Shown one piece after another: positions 8,750 through 18,811 of a stretch of 64,000 nucleotides of DNA. The position numbers and the translations under genes are program-made. Each line of letters starts with the position of its first letter. Positions within the stretch are counted from its first letter, which is position 1. This DNA is from Streptomyces sp. NRRL B-1140 (GTDB lineage: Bacteria > Actinomycetota > Actinomycetes > Streptomycetales > Streptomycetaceae), in the NCBI RefSeq assembly GCF_001280065.1, contig NZ_LGEA01000148.1, positions 1-64,000 on the forward strand, in the 5' to 3' direction. The notes beneath the pieces are model-generated. The model saw only the letters and a list, made by a program, of their open reading frames with translations. It was not told where the DNA came from and ran no database searches.

Positions 8750-10825
8750 CTACTTCCGCTTAAGACGGACGATCGCGGCGTCCAGATCCCCCCGCAAGCC
8801 GACCCGCAGCCCGTGATGAAGCAGTACGGCCCCTCGGTGAACTTCGCCCGTTTCGAGACATTCATACGAATGTGCCGGGTCAAGGCCGCGCAGCCGGAGC
8901 GCCGGAACGGGCTCGCCGTAACGCTGCGCCTGGAGCCAGGCGAAGACGACGGTCTCCTCGCCGAGGACGTACTGCACGGCGCTCAGCCCGCCCTCCGGCG
9001 GCCGCAGCCGGTACTGGTCGCCCCGCTGCACCGCGGGCCGGATCTCCTTGTAGAGCCTCACCCACTCCGCCGCCTCCGCGAGCTCCTCAGGCGTCCACTT
9101 CGTGAGGTCACCCCCGACCCCGAGCACCCCGGCCATGGCGCTGACGAACCGGAACCGCAGCGAGCTGGCCCGGTGGTTGAGCATGGCGTTCGGACTGTCG
9201 GTGACCCAGGCGGCCATGACCCGGGCCGGATGGATCTGGCTGAAGCCGTGCTGAATGGCGAGCCGGTCGAGGGGGTCGGTGTTGTCGGAGGTCCACACCT
9301 GGTCCGTGCGGCTCAGCACACCGAGGTCGATCCGTCCGCCGCCGCCCGAGCAGGACTCGAAGGCCACCCCCGGATGGGCGGCCCGCAGGCGGTCCAGCAG
9401 GGTGTACAGGCCGTGCACGTGGTCGACCCAGAGCCGCTGCGGGTAGGTGTCGTCCGGCCAGCCGGCATCGGTGAAGCAGCGGTTGAAGTCCCACTTCACG
9501 TAGTCGATCGGCGCACCGGAGAGGAGTCCGTCGAGCTGCTCCCACAGATACTGCCGGACGTCCTCGCGGGCGAGGTTGAGCACGAGCTGGTTGCGGAACT
9601 CCGTCCGCTCGCGCCCCGGTTGGTACTGCACCCAGTCGGGGTGCGCGCGGTACAGGTCGCTGTCCGGGTTGACCATCTCGGGCTCGACCCAGATCCCGAA
9701 CTGCATGCCGAGGCCGTGCACATGGTCGGCGAGCGGCTTCAGGCCGCCCGGGAAGCGGTCGGGGTTCGGGGTCCAGTCGCCGAGACCGGCGCGGTCGCTG
9801 GTGCGTGCCCCGAACCAGCCGTCGTCGACCACGAACAGCTCGACGCCCATGGCGGCGGCCCGCCCGGCGAGCTCCCGCTGCTGCTCCTCGGAGATGTCGA
9901 ACTCGGTGGCCTCCCAGGAGTTGAACAGCACGGGCCGGTCCCGGTCGGCGTCCGGGATCACATACGCCCGCTGGTAGGCGTGCCAGGCGCGGCTCGCCCC
10001 GCCGAAGCCGCCGTCGCTGAAGAGCCCGGCGAAGACGGGGGTCGTGTACGACTCCCCCGGGCCGAGCGTCAGCAGGCCGGAGTCGTCGTGGCCGGCGCCT
10101 CCGGTGATCTGCACGCGCGCGTCCGGGAGCTGTGCCACGGCGATGCGCCAGGACCCGGACCAGCCCAGGGCGCAGCTGTAGACCTCGCCGCGTTCCTCGG
10201 TGGCGTCGGTGTCGAGGGCGACCCAGGGCAGGTGCTGGTGGGAGGTGTGGCCGCGACGGCTGCCGATGACCTTCTCACCGTGGGTGAGGCCGGAGCGGGT
10301 CAGCCGGGACTCGGCGCCCCAGCGGCCGTGCAGCTGGGACAGACGCCAGCTGTCGCGGTCGGGCAGTGTCCAGGTGGCGGAGTCGGCGCGCAGCAGCTCG
10401 ACGGCCGGCCCGTGGTTGTGCAGGGTCACCCGGCGTTCGACGACATCCGCCGAGGGGCGCATCCGGTAGTGCAGGGTCACGGCCAGGTCGCCGTCGCGGA
10501 ACCGGAGCCGCAGCTCGCCGTCCTCGGCGTCATGCCCTTCGTAGGTCCACTCGGTGCCGCGCCGCTCGGCCGTCCGTACGGACAGGGCGGGGCGCACGAA
10601 GCGGGGGCCGCCTTCGACCGGGTACTCCTCGCGTCCGTCGAGCGGGGACTCGAAGGGCCAGTAGTCCGGCAGCGGCCGGACGGCCAGGGCCTCGGCGTCG
10701 GCCAGGCCGATCCGGGGGCCCCAGTGCAGGTGCAGCAGCTCGTCCCGGTCGGTGACATGGACGGCATAACTGCTGGCCTGCCCCGAGAGCACCCATGTAC
10801 GACCGTCTTCGGAGATCTCCAGCAT
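8750..10825 (-). CDS. Alpha-galactosidase, GH36 family
   Basis: This protein of about 691 residues hydrolyses terminal alpha-galactosides by family. It has the N-terminal beta-sandwich, then the barrel with FVVDDGWFGAR, the nucleophile motif YVKWDFNR (about residue 443) and the acid/base region ESCSGGGGR...VWTSDNTD (about residue 512). No signal peptide is present, so it should act on imported melibiose- or raffinose-type sugars. Two adjacent ATGs occur at 10828 and 10825. GAGGG is 1 nt before the first and 4 nt before the second, which favours 10825. A longer frame to 11011 would overlap the divergent phosphatase gene and is unlikely. Confidence 0.92.
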   Translation of the reverse strand: MLEISEDGRTWVLSGQASSYAVHVTDRDELLHLHWGPRIGLADAEALAVRPLPDYWPFESPLDGREEYPVEGGPRFVRPALSVRTAERRGTEWTYEGHDAEDGELRLRFRDGDLAVTLHYRMRPSADVVERRVTLHNHGPAVELLRADSATWTLPDRDSWRLSQLHGRWGAESRLTRSGLTHGEKVIGSRRGHTSHQHLPWVALDTDATEERGEVYSCALGWSGSWRIAVAQLPDARVQITGGAGHDDSGLLTLGPGESYTTPVFAGLFSDGGFGGASRAWHAYQRAYVIPDADRDRPVLFNSWEATEFDISEEQQRELAGRAAAMGVELFVVDDGWFGARTSDRAGLGDWTPNPDRFPGGLKPLADHVHGLGMQFGIWVEPEMVNPDSDLYRAHPDWVQYQPGRERTEFRNQLVLNLAREDVRQYLWEQLDGLLSGAPIDYVKWDFNRCFTDAGWPDDTYPQRLWVDHVHGLYTLLDRLRAAHPGVAFESCSGGGGRIDLGVLSRTDQVWTSDNTDPLDRLAIQHGFSQIHPARVMAAWVTDSPNAMLNHRASSLRFRFVSAMAGVLGVGGDLTKWTPEELAEAAEWVRLYKEIRPAVQRGDQYRLRPPEGGLSAVQYVLGEETVVFAWLQAQRYGEPVPALRLRGLDPAHSYECLETGEVHRGAVLLHHGLRVGLRGDLDAAIVRLKRK

Positions 10826-11004
10826 CATGCCCTCACATATTCGAACAAGCCCGATCAGGTGCGACCAGGCGGCAACATCATGGGTGGCCACGGGGCTTCC
10901 GGGCAACGCCTGTGGACAACTCATTGCCCCAGGCAGGCATGTCGTATCGTCGAGAGACGCCCGTCGCCGAGCCGCGCCGACGGCGCCGAAGGGGAGGAGC
11001 CCTC

Positions 11005-11802
11005 GTGACACAGCAGGTCCCGTCGACCGAGCCCGAGCTGGCCGGAGTGCGCAACTTCCGTGACGTGGGCGGGCTTCCGACCGTGGACGGGCGGCGGGTA
11101 CGCCAGGGCGTGCTGTTCCGCAGTGGCCACCTCGCCCACGCGACCGGGGAGGACGCCGCCTTCCTGGCCGGTCTGGGCCTGCACACGATCTTCGACTTCC
11201 GCAACGCGGCCGACCAGAAGCTCGAGGGTCCGGACGTCGAGCTGCCCGGCGTGCGCAATGTGAACCTGCCGCTGAGCGACCCCGCCGACGGCGCCGAGTT
11301 CTGGAAGATGGTCCGCGACGGCGACCTCGACCAGCTGCGCGAGATCCTCTCGGACGGCAAGGGCGCGGGCCGCATGATCGCCTCGTACCGCACGATCATC
11401 AAGCACCGCACCGACGAGCACTCCCGGGTGCTGCACGCGCTCGCCGAGGACAGTGTCCCCGCGCTGATGCACTGCGCGGCGGGCAAGGACCGCGCGGGGC
11501 TGTCCGTCGCGGTGACGCTGCTCGCCGTGGGCGTCGAGCGCGAGGCGATCGTCGAGGACTACCTGAAGTCGAACGCCAAGCACCGCCGCTACAAGGTGCA
11601 CCGCTCCAGCTCCGCCGCTTCGGCCTACTCCCCCGAGGTCATGGAGCTGCTCAGCCCCCTCTTCGACGCGCGCGCCGAGTACCTGACCGCGGCCTTCGAC
11701 ACCATCGAGGAGACGTGGGGCGGCGTCGACACCTACCTGGAGAAGGGGCTGGGGCTCACCGCGGAGACCCGGGAGCGGCTGCGCGAACGGCTCCTCGACT
11801 GA
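11005..11802 (+). CDS. Tyrosine-protein phosphatase (Tyr_phosphatase3 type)
   Basis: This 265-residue protein has the signature HCAAGKDRAG near residue 156, matching the P-loop Cys/Arg catalytic motif of bacterial protein tyrosine or phosphoinositide phosphatases (MptpB-like). The N-terminal NFRDVGGLPTVDG is characteristic of the group. The GTG start at 11005 is preceded by GGGGAGGAG with good spacing. It is divergent from the alpha-galactosidase gene and ends 16 bp from the convergent small membrane protein gene. There is no signal peptide. The substrate is unknown. Confidence 0.9.
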   Translation: MTQQVPSTEPELAGVRNFRDVGGLPTVDGRRVRQGVLFRSGHLAHATGEDAAFLAGLGLHTIFDFRNAADQKLEGPDVELPGVRNVNLPLSDPADGAEFWKMVRDGDLDQLREILSDGKGAGRMIASYRTIIKHRTDEHSRVLHALAEDSVPALMHCAAGKDRAGLSVAVTLLAVGVEREAIVEDYLKSNAKHRRYKVHRSSSAASAYSPEVMELLSPLFDARAEYLTAAFDTIEETWGGVDTYLEKGLGLTAETRERLRERLLD

Positions 11803-11818
11803 GGCGCGCGGGCGGGGG

Positions 11819-11938
11819 CTATCTGGCCCCGACCTCGAACAGCAGGTAGACGAAGGCGGCGAAGATGTGACCGGCGATGAGGTAGACGAACAGCCTCACC
11901 CACAGGGCCCGGGGGAACTTCTCCTCCATGTTGCTCAT
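11819..11938 (-). CDS. 39-residue single-pass membrane protein coupled to the XRE regulator
   Basis: The product is 39 residues: a short charged N-terminus (MSNMEEKFPR), one hydrophobic helix (about residues 12-34) and a Glu-Val-Gly-Ala-Arg end. Its ATG overlaps the stop of the XRE regulator gene by ATGA, so it is translationally coupled. Small proteins of this kind beside XRE-cupin regulators are, as I recall, classified as DUF6126 in Streptomyces. I cannot confirm that here. The function is unknown. A membrane partner or signal for the adjacent regulator is possible. Confidence 0.75.
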   Translation of the reverse strand: MSNMEEKFPRALWVRLFVYLIAGHIFAAFVYLLFEVGAR

Positions 11939-12582
11939 GACACGTCTCCGGGGGTGGGGCCCAGGCACAGGGCGGCCGTGGGGCTCTGCAGCAGGGTGTG
12001 GACGAAGAGCAGGTCGACGCCGTCGTGGTCCTCGGCGGCGATCCGGTGCGGGGTGAGCGAGTCGAAGTGGGCGCTGTCGCCGGCCGCCAGCCGGTGCGTG
12101 GTGTCCCCGAGGCGCAGCCGGAGCCGGCCGCGCAGCACGTGGAGCCATTCCTCGCCGGGGTGGACGCGCACGATGTCGCCCTGCGAGCCGTGGGGGACGT
12201 GGACGCGCAGGGCCTGCATCCCGCGGCCGGGGGCACCGGCCTGCCGGTAGGTCCAGCCGCCCGCGGCGGTGGGTTCCATGTCGGCCGCGCGGATGACGGC
12301 GTCCCGGTCGGCGACCGTCTCACCGAGCAGCTCGGAGACGGTCGTACCGTAGATGCGGGCGAGTGCGAGCAGCATCGGCAGCGACGGTTGGCGCTGTCCG
12401 GTCTCCAGCCGGGAGAGGTGGGCGGGTGACAGCCCGGCGGCACGGGCCGCGGCCTCCAGCGTCAAGGAGGCCTGGCGCCGCAAGGCCCGTAGTTGCGGCG
12501 CCACCACGGCGGGCAGCGCGCCGGAGGCCTGGCCGGCCGGCGAGTCGGCCCCTCGGGGCCGCTCGGTCTCGGAGGAGCTCAT
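11935..12582 (-). CDS. XRE family regulator with C-terminal cupin domain
   Basis: This 215-residue protein has an N-terminal helix-turn-helix of the XRE type (about residues 32-88, with LTLEAAARAAGLSPAHLSRL). A cupin-like barrel follows (VHVPHGSQGDIVRVHPGEEW, LRLRLGDTTHRLAAGD). Such fusions sense a small ligand. GGAGG sits only 1 nt before the ATG, which is unusually close. Two TTGCC...GGCAA dyads lie 20-55 bp upstream and are likely autoregulatory operators. It is encoded 61 bp downstream of hpnO on the same strand, so it may affect the hopanoid genes. It is coupled to a 39-residue membrane protein gene. Confidence 0.88.
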   Translation of the reverse strand: MSSSETERPRGADSPAGQASGALPAVVAPQLRALRRQASLTLEAAARAAGLSPAHLSRLETGQRQPSLPMLLALARIYGTTVSELLGETVADRDAVIRAADMEPTAAGGWTYRQAGAPGRGMQALRVHVPHGSQGDIVRVHPGEEWLHVLRGRLRLRLGDTTHRLAAGDSAHFDSLTPHRIAAEDHDGVDLLFVHTLLQSPTAALCLGPTPGDVS

Positions 12583-12602
12583 GCCTCCATTCAGCCGGAG
12601 CG

Positions 12603-12637
12603 TTGCCTCAGCGGCAAGTTTCTTGCCTCCGAGGCAA
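12603..12637. promoter_or_regulatory. Tandem operator dyads upstream of the XRE-cupin gene
   Basis: TTGCC-N5-GGCAA at 12603-12617 and TTGCCTC-C-GAGGCAA at 12623-12637 are two dyads with centres exactly 20 bp apart. Both therefore face the same side of the helix. They lie in the 61-bp gap between hpnO and the XRE gene. The symmetry is seen directly. Binding by the XRE protein is inferred. Confidence 0.65.
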
Positions 12638-12643
12638 AACGGC

Positions 12644-14059
12644 TCAGCGGTTGGCCACCGCCTGTTTCACGAGCGTCTTGCCGAAGTCCCACACCAGCCC
12701 GCCGTTGTGCGCGTCGTCCATCACGGCCGTGAAGGCGTCGACGAACCGGTCCACCTCACGCTCGCCGATGATGAGCGGCGGGATCAGTTTGATCACCTCC
12801 ATGTGGTCGCCGGAGACCTGGGTGAGGATCCGGTGCTTCTGCAGCAGCGGCACGACGACCATCTGCGCGAAGAGTCCCTTGCGGGCGGCCTGGAGCATGG
12901 TCCAGCGGCTGCGCAGCTTCAGCGACTGCGGCCGGCCGAACTCGATGCCGATCATCAAGCCCCGGCCGCGGACCTCGGCGAGCATCTCGTAGCTGTCCGT
13001 GAGCGCGGCCAGACGGGACCGCAGCCGCTCCCCTGTGGTCCTGACGCCGGCGACGATCTGCTCGTTCTCCATCACCGACAGCACCGCGAGGCCGGCCGCC
13101 ATCGCCTGGGCGTTGGATCCGAAGCTCGCCGAGTGGACCAGCACCCGGTCCATCGACGAGTAGACCTTCTTGAAGATCCAGTCCTTGCCGATCGTGGCGC
13201 CGACCGGTACGTAGCCGCCGGAGAGTGCCTTGGCCACGCACACCAGGTCGGGCTCCACGCCGTCCTCGTGCTGGTAGGCGTAGAAGTCGCCGGTCCTGCC
13301 GAGGCCCGTCTGCACCTCGTCGGCGATGAGCAGCGCCCCCCGCCGGTGCAGCAGCTCCTGCGCGGCCCGCAGCCAGCCGGGCGGGCCTGTGAGCACGCCC
13401 TTGCCCTGGATCGGCTCGACGATCAGCGCGGCGACGTCGCCCTTCCTCAGCTCCCTGTCCAGTGCGTCGAGGTCGCCGAGCGGGACGGCCGTGTCGGGCA
13501 GCAGCGGGGCGAACCCGTCGCGGAAGCCGGGTTCCCCGTTGACGGACAGCGAGCCGGTGGTCAGCCCGTGGAAGGCGTGCGCGCAGTACAGGACCCTCGG
13601 CCTGCCCGTGGCGAACCGGGCGAACTTCAGCGCGCCCTCGACGGCCTCGGTGCCGCTGTTGCCGAAGAACACCCGGTCCAGGTGCGGGCTGTGCGCGAGC
13701 AGCTTCTCGGCGAGCAGGCCCGGCAGCGGCTGGCAGTCGAACCGGGTGAGATCGGCGAGAGAGGCGTCCAGGACGTCGTGCAGCGCCTTGCGTACGACGG
13801 GGTGGTGGCGGCCGAGGCCCATCACCCCGAACCCGGCGAGCATGTCCAGGTAGTCGTTGCCGTCCGCGTCGTAGAAGTAGGCGCCCTCCGCGCGCTCGTA
13901 GACCTTGTCGAAGCCGATGGTGTGCAGCATGCGCGGGAGCTGGTGGTTGAGGTACCGGGTGTGCAGCTCGTAGCGCTCGGCTCCGCGTTCGGCCAGCAGC
14001 TTGCCGAGGTCGAACTCCCCGGCCCGCGACGACTCCGACGCGGATTCGGCGGTGGTCAT
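12644..14059 (-). CDS. hpnO: Class III aminotransferase, hopanoid side-chain (HpnO)
   Basis: This 471-residue PLP-dependent class III aminotransferase has the PLP lysine region [16 protein letters not shown] near residue 275, [15 protein letters not shown] before it, and [18 protein letters not shown]. In hopanoid operons this enzyme converts the ribosylhopane-derived aldehyde to aminobacteriohopanetriol. Its ATG overlaps the dxs stop (ATGA). It is the last enzyme gene of the hopanoid operon. The general family resembles ornithine and acetylornithine aminotransferases. The hopanoid role rests on context. Confidence 0.9.
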   Translation of the reverse strand: MTTAESASESSRAGEFDLGKLLAERGAERYELHTRYLNHQLPRMLHTIGFDKVYERAEGAYFYDADGNDYLDMLAGFGVMGLGRHHPVVRKALHDVLDASLADLTRFDCQPLPGLLAEKLLAHSPHLDRVFFGNSGTEAVEGALKFARFATGRPRVLYCAHAFHGLTTGSLSVNGEPGFRDGFAPLLPDTAVPLGDLDALDRELRKGDVAALIVEPIQGKGVLTGPPGWLRAAQELLHRRGALLIADEVQTGLGRTGDFYAYQHEDGVEPDLVCVAKALSGGYVPVGATIGKDWIFKKVYSSMDRVLVHSASFGSNAQAMAAGLAVLSVMENEQIVAGVRTTGERLRSRLAALTDSYEMLAEVRGRGLMIGIEFGRPQSLKLRSRWTMLQAARKGLFAQMVVVPLLQKHRILTQVSGDHMEVIKLIPPLIIGEREVDRFVDAFTAVMDDAHNGGLVWDFGKTLVKQAVANR

Positions 14060-15951
14060 TCCTGTGGCTCCTTGGACAGCTCTTCCTTGACGGCAAGGCT
14101 CGCGCCGATCCGTCCGGCGACCTCGACGGGTGTCAGGCCGATGTCGGCGAGCACCTCGCCGCGCTTGGCGTGCGCGAGGAACTGCTCCGGGATGCCGAAT
14201 CGCCGTACCGGTACGTCGACGTCGGCATCGCCCAGGGCGAGCGCCACGGCCGAGCCGACCCCGGCGGCGCGGCTGTTGTCCTCGACGACGGCGACCAGGC
14301 GGTGCCCGGCGGCCAGGCCCGGGAGCGCCGGGTCGACGGGCTTGACCCAGCGGGGGTCGACGACGGTGCAGCCGATGCCGCGCGCTTCGAGCAGCTCGGC
14401 GGCCTGGAGGCAGACCGGCGCCATCACACCGACGGCCACCAGGAGGACCTGCGGCTCGGCGGAACGGTGCAGCACGTCCAGTCCGCCCACCCGGTCCAGC
14501 GCCGGGACCGACGGGCCGACGGACTCCTTCGGGAAGCGCACGAGGGTCGGCGCGTCGTCCACGGCGACGGCCTCGCGCAGCTGGGCGCGCAGCTGGTCGG
14601 CGTCGCGCGGCGCGGCGATGCGCAGTCCGGGCACGACCTGGAGGACGGACATGTCCCACATGCCGTTGTGGGAAGCCCCGTCGACGCCGGTGACCCCGGC
14701 CCGGTCGAGCACGAAGGTCACCCCGCAGCGGTGCAGGGCCACGTCCATCAGGAGCTGGTCGAAGGCGCGGTTGAGGAAGGTGGCGTAGACGGCGACGACC
14801 GGGTGCAGACCCCCCGTCGCCAGGCCGGCCGCGGACACGGCCGCGTGCTGCTCGGCGATGCCGACGTCCCACACCCGGTCCGGGAACCGTTCGGCGAAGG
14901 CACCGAGGCCGACCGGGTGCAGCATGGCGGCGGTGATCGCCACCACGTCGTCCCGTTCCTCGCCGATCCTGACGATTTCCTCGCCGAACACCGAGGTCCA
15001 GGAGGGGCCGCCCGCCGGGGAGAGCGGTGCGCAGGTCAGCGGGTCCATCACGCCGACGGTGTGGAAGTGGTCCTCCTCGTGGGCGAGGGCGGGTTCGTAG
15101 CCGCGGCCCTTCTCCGTCAGGCAGTGGACCAGCACCGGGCCGTGGAAGCGTTTCGCGCGCCGCAGCGCGGACTCCACGGCCCCGGTGTCGTGCCCGTCGA
15201 TCGGCCCGACGTACTTCAGGCCCAGGTCCTCGAAGAGACCTTGCGGTGCGAACGCGTCCTTGAAGCCCTTCTTCGCGCCGTGCAGGGCTTCGTAGAGGGT
15301 GTTGCCGACCAGTGGCGCGCCCTGGAGCAGGTCCTTGCCCCAGGCCAGGACCCGCTCGTAACCGTCGGTCGTGCGCAGCGCGGCGAGGTGGTTGGCGAGG
15401 CCGCCGATGGTGGGGGCGTAGGAGCGTTCGTTGTCGTTGACGACGATGATCAGCGGGCGGTCCTTGGCGGCGGCGATGTTGTTCAGCGCCTCCCAGGCCA
15501 TGCCGCCGGTGAGGGCCCCGTCGCCGATGACCGCGACGACATGGCCCTTCTCCCCCTGCACCCGGCGGGCCTTGGCGAGCCCGTCGGCCCAGCCGAGCGC
15601 GGTCGAGGCGTGGCTGTTCTCGATGACGTCGTGCTCGGACTCCTCGCGCGAGGGGTAGCCGGACAGGCCTCCCTTGCCGCGCAGCTTGGAGAAGTCCTGG
15701 CGTCCGGTCAGCAGCTTGTGGACGTAGGACTGGTGGCCGGTGTCCCACAGGATGCGGTCGGCCGGTGACTCGAAGACCCGGTGCAGGGCGATGGTCAGCT
15801 CCACCACGCCCAGGTTGGGTCCCAGATGGCCGCCGGTCCTGGCGACCGCGTGCACCAGGAACTCCCGGATCTCTTCGGCCAGTTCCCCCAGTTCCGCCGC
15901 CGTCAGCGCCTTCAGGTCGTGTGGTCCCCGGATGTTCTCCAGAATCGTCAC
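14056..15951 (-). CDS. dxs: 1-deoxy-D-xylulose-5-phosphate synthase
   Basis: This 631-residue thiamine-diphosphate enzyme condenses pyruvate and glyceraldehyde-3-phosphate in the first step of the MEP isoprenoid pathway. Visible features are [15 protein letters not shown], the TPP motif [16 protein letters not shown] (about residue 143), the [13 protein letters not shown] transketolase segment and [14 protein letters not shown] near the C-terminus. The length is normal for the family. It is coupled to hpnO downstream and follows ispG after 28 bp. Streptomyces usually carries a second dxs elsewhere, so this copy probably serves hopanoid supply. Confidence 0.96.
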   Translation of the reverse strand: MTILENIRGPHDLKALTAAELGELAEEIREFLVHAVARTGGHLGPNLGVVELTIALHRVFESPADRILWDTGHQSYVHKLLTGRQDFSKLRGKGGLSGYPSREESEHDVIENSHASTALGWADGLAKARRVQGEKGHVVAVIGDGALTGGMAWEALNNIAAAKDRPLIIVVNDNERSYAPTIGGLANHLAALRTTDGYERVLAWGKDLLQGAPLVGNTLYEALHGAKKGFKDAFAPQGLFEDLGLKYVGPIDGHDTGAVESALRRAKRFHGPVLVHCLTEKGRGYEPALAHEEDHFHTVGVMDPLTCAPLSPAGGPSWTSVFGEEIVRIGEERDDVVAITAAMLHPVGLGAFAERFPDRVWDVGIAEQHAAVSAAGLATGGLHPVVAVYATFLNRAFDQLLMDVALHRCGVTFVLDRAGVTGVDGASHNGMWDMSVLQVVPGLRIAAPRDADQLRAQLREAVAVDDAPTLVRFPKESVGPSVPALDRVGGLDVLHRSAEPQVLLVAVGVMAPVCLQAAELLEARGIGCTVVDPRWVKPVDPALPGLAAGHRLVAVVEDNSRAAGVGSAVALALGDADVDVPVRRFGIPEQFLAHAKRGEVLADIGLTPVEVAGRIGASLAVKEELSKEPQE

Positions 15952-15979
15952 GCTCGGGCCCCTTCGGATTCCGTGCCGC

Positions 15980-17137
15980 TCAGCTCACGGTGACGGCCGG
16001 CTCCCCCGGCCCCGCGCCGTCCTGCTCCATCTGCTCGGCGATCTTCATCGCCTCTTCGATCAGCGTCTCGACGATCTTCGACTCGGGGACGGTCTTGACG
16101 ACCTCGCCCTTGACGAAGATCTGCCCCTTGCCGTTGCCGGAGGCGACGCCGAGGTCGGCCTCCCGCGCCTCGCCGGGGCCGTTGACCACGCACCCCATGA
16201 CGGCGACGCGCAGCGGCACCTCCATGCCGTCGAGCCCGGCCGTGACCTCCTCGGCGAGCTTGTAGACGTCGACCTGGGCGCGCCCGCAGGACGGGCACGA
16301 CACGATCTCCAGCCGGCGCTCCCTGAGTCCGAGGGACTGCAGGATCTGGATGCCGACCTTGACCTCCTCGGCCGGCGGCGCGGACAGCGACACCCGGATC
16401 GTGTCACCGATGCCCCTCGACAGCAGCGCCCCGAACGCCACCGCCGACTTGATCGTGCCCTGGAACGCCGGGCCCGCCTCCGTGACGCCCAGGTGCAGCG
16501 GGTAGTCGCACTGTTCGGCCAGCTGCCGGTACGCCTCGATCATCACGACCGGGTCGTTGTGCTTGACGGAGATCTTGATGTCCCGGAAGCCGTGCTCCTC
16601 GAACAGGGACGCCTCCCAGAGCGCGCTCTCCACGAGCGCCTCCGGGGTTGCCCTGCCGTACTTCTGGAGCAGGCGCCGGTCCAGCGACCCGGCGTTGACG
16701 CCGATGCGGATGGGCGTGCCGTGGTCCTTCGCCGCCTGGGCGATCTCCTTGATCCGGTCGTCGAACTGCTTGATGTTGCCGGGGTTGACGCGGACGGCGG
16801 CGCAGCCCGCCTCGATGGCGGCGAACACGTACTTCGGCTGGAAGTGGATGTCCGCGATCACCGGGATCTGCGACTTGCGCGCGATGGTCGCCAGCGCGTC
16901 CGCGTCGTCCTGCGTGGGGCAGGCGACCCGGACGATCTGGCAGCCGGACGCGGTCAGCTCCGCGATCTGCTGCAACGTGGCGCCGACGTCCGACGTACGG
17001 GTCGTCGTCATCGACTGCACCGACACCGGGGCCCCGCCCCCGACCGCCACCGGCCCGACCTGGATCCGGCGCGAGAGGCGCCGCTCGGCGACCGGCCGGG
17101 CCGGCACCTCGGGGACGCCCAGCTGGACAGCGGTCAT
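15980..17137 (-). CDS. ispG: 4-hydroxy-3-methylbut-2-enyl-diphosphate synthase
   Basis: This 385-residue iron-sulfur enzyme converts MEcPP to HMBPP in the MEP pathway. It has the N-terminal [19 protein letters not shown], the barrel motifs [16 protein letters not shown] and VRVNPGNIK, and the C-terminal cluster cysteines in [11 protein letters not shown] and [10 protein letters not shown]. The ATG follows the hpnH stop after 4 bp. Like dxs, it is an operon-resident copy that would feed squalene synthesis. Confidence 0.95.
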   Translation of the reverse strand: MTAVQLGVPEVPARPVAERRLSRRIQVGPVAVGGGAPVSVQSMTTTRTSDVGATLQQIAELTASGCQIVRVACPTQDDADALATIARKSQIPVIADIHFQPKYVFAAIEAGCAAVRVNPGNIKQFDDRIKEIAQAAKDHGTPIRIGVNAGSLDRRLLQKYGRATPEALVESALWEASLFEEHGFRDIKISVKHNDPVVMIEAYRQLAEQCDYPLHLGVTEAGPAFQGTIKSAVAFGALLSRGIGDTIRVSLSAPPAEEVKVGIQILQSLGLRERRLEIVSCPSCGRAQVDVYKLAEEVTAGLDGMEVPLRVAVMGCVVNGPGEAREADLGVASGNGKGQIFVKGEVVKTVPESKIVETLIEEAMKIAEQMEQDGAGPGEPAVTVS

Positions 17138-17141
17138 GACG

Positions 17142-18164
17142 TCACTCCCGGTTCCCGGAGACCGTCTCGCGCAGGGCGCGCAGCGACTCCTTCAGTGATC
17201 CCATGGTGGCGAGGACGGCGGTGGGCTCGTAGCCGCAGTGCGCCATGCAGTTGGCGCAGCGCGGGTCCTTGCCCCGGCCGTACTTGTCCCAGTCGGTGTC
17301 CTCCACGAGCTCCCGGTACGTCGGCACGTAGCCGTCGCTCATCAGGTAGCAGGGGCGCTGCCAGCCGAAGAGCGAGTAGTTCGGGATCGCCCACGCGGTG
17401 CACGGGAAGTCGACCTTGCCCTCCAGGAAGTCCAGGAAGAGCGGTGAGTGGTTGAGCCGCCAGCGCCGCCGGTTACCGCCCGAGAAAGCCTTCTTGAACA
17501 GCTCGCGGGTCTGCTCCACGCCGAGGAAGTGCTCCTGGTCGGGGGCCTTCTCGTAGGCGTAGGCGGGCGAGATCATCATCTCGTCGACCTGGAGGTCGTC
17601 GTTGAGGAAGTTCAGCACCTCGATGATGGTCTGCGGGGTGTCGGTGTTGAAGAAGGTCGAGTTGGTGGTGACCCGGAAGCCGCGCCGCTTGGCCTCCTTG
17701 ATCGCCTCCACGGCCTCGTCGAAGACGCCCTCCTTGGCGACCGACTCGTCGTGCCGCTCCCGCAGCCCGTCGATGTGCACCGCGAAGGCGAAGTAGGGCG
17801 ACGGCGTGAACTGGTCCATCTTCTTGCGCAGCAGCATCGCGTTGGTGCAGAGGAAGACATACTTCCGCTTGGCCACCAGCTGACGCACGATCTCGTCGAT
17901 CTGCGGGTGCATCAGCGGCTCGCCGCCGGCGATGGACACCATCGGGGCGCCGGACTCCACGACCGCCCCCACGGCCTGGGCGACAGGCATCCGCTGCTTG
18001 AGCACCCCGGCCGGATGCTGGATCTTGCCGCATCCCTCGCATTTGAGGTTGCAGGCGAACAGTGGCTCCAGCTCGACGATCAGCGGGAACTTGTCCCGGC
18101 GGCGGATCTTCTGTTCAGCCAAGTATGTAGCGACCTTGATGGACTGTCGGAGCGGCATGGCCAT
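17142..18164 (-). CDS. hpnH: Radical SAM adenosylhopane synthase HpnH
   Basis: This protein of about 340 residues is a radical SAM enzyme with CNLKCEGC (Cx3Cx2C, about residues 38-45) and a C-terminal Cys-rich motif ([10 protein letters not shown]). HpnH adds the 5'-deoxyadenosyl group to diploptene to give adenosylhopane, the first side-chain step. The ATG at 18164 was chosen because AGGAGG lies 8 nt upstream. A second ATG at 18158 is possible. It starts 5 bp after the hpnG stop. Confidence 0.94.
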   Translation of the reverse strand: MAMPLRQSIKVATYLAEQKIRRRDKFPLIVELEPLFACNLKCEGCGKIQHPAGVLKQRMPVAQAVGAVVESGAPMVSIAGGEPLMHPQIDEIVRQLVAKRKYVFLCTNAMLLRKKMDQFTPSPYFAFAVHIDGLRERHDESVAKEGVFDEAVEAIKEAKRRGFRVTTNSTFFNTDTPQTIIEVLNFLNDDLQVDEMMISPAYAYEKAPDQEHFLGVEQTRELFKKAFSGGNRRRWRLNHSPLFLDFLEGKVDFPCTAWAIPNYSLFGWQRPCYLMSDGYVPTYRELVEDTDWDKYGRGKDPRCANCMAHCGYEPTAVLATMGSLKESLRALRETVSGNRE

Positions 18165-18169
18165 CTGGC

Positions 18170-18811
18170 TCACCTCCTGGGGAGCAGCAAGGAACGGTGC
18201 CATTCAAAGAAAGCGGGAAGAACGGAACGAAGAACACGGAAAGCTGATATTCCACCGCGCACCGTGCCGATCCGGACGAGTTCATGTTCAGGAGCGTCCA
18301 CGACCACCCGGACGGCCGCAACCGGGCGCTCGCCCGCGCGCACGGCGCTCAGGAGCGTGACGGCGGATTCCATGTCGACCGCGATCGCGCCCGTCGCGCG
18401 CAGGGCGGACCGTTCGGGGCCGCGTACGACGTGGTCGGAGCCGGTCAGCGGCCCGGTGTGCACGGTCCGGCCGGGCAGCGCCCGGGCCAGCTCCTTGACC
18501 AGCCGCTCGGTCCCGACGCAGGGTGTCGTGCCGCGCGGGTCCCGGGTCTCCTCGGCGACGACCAGATCACCGGGATGCATCCCCGGCGCGAGGCCCGCAC
18601 AGAAGCCGGTGGCGAGGACGGCGGCGTCGTGCAGGGCCGGATCGGCCAGCACACGGGTGACGGCCCGCTCGGCGGCCGCCGGCCCCATGCCCGTCCGCAG
18701 CACCGTGACCGGCCCGCCGGCCCCGCCCCGGCCGCCCGCGCGCAGGGCGAACTGCTCGATGCCGAGCGCGCAGGCGATCAGCAACGGGACCGGAGCGGGC
18801 TGCGCGCTCAT
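18170..18811 (-). CDS. hpnG: Adenosylhopane nucleosidase/phosphorylase HpnG
   Basis: This 213-residue protein is of the nucleoside phosphorylase / MTA-SAH nucleosidase fold. Motifs include GFCAGLAPGMHPGDLVVAEE and IAVDMESAVTLL, the last containing the Met-Glu that binds ribose in this fold. In hopanoid operons HpnG removes adenine from adenosylhopane. Its ATG overlaps the shc stop (TGATG), which indicates coupled translation. At this length it is near the lower end for the family. Confidence 0.9.
   Translation of the reverse strand: MSAQPAPVPLLIACALGIEQFALRAGGRGGAGGPVTVLRTGMGPAAAERAVTRVLADPALHDAAVLATGFCAGLAPGMHPGDLVVAEETRDPRGTTPCVGTERLVKELARALPGRTVHTGPLTGSDHVVRGPERSALRATGAIAVDMESAVTLLSAVRAGERPVAAVRVVVDAPEHELVRIGTVRGGISAFRVLRSVLPAFFEWHRSLLLPRR

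Noticed and set aside
12644..15748. A 1034-residue fusion ahead of HpnO
   Set aside because: The N-terminal half is dxs read out of frame. The ATGA overlap at 14056-14059 defines the HpnO start.
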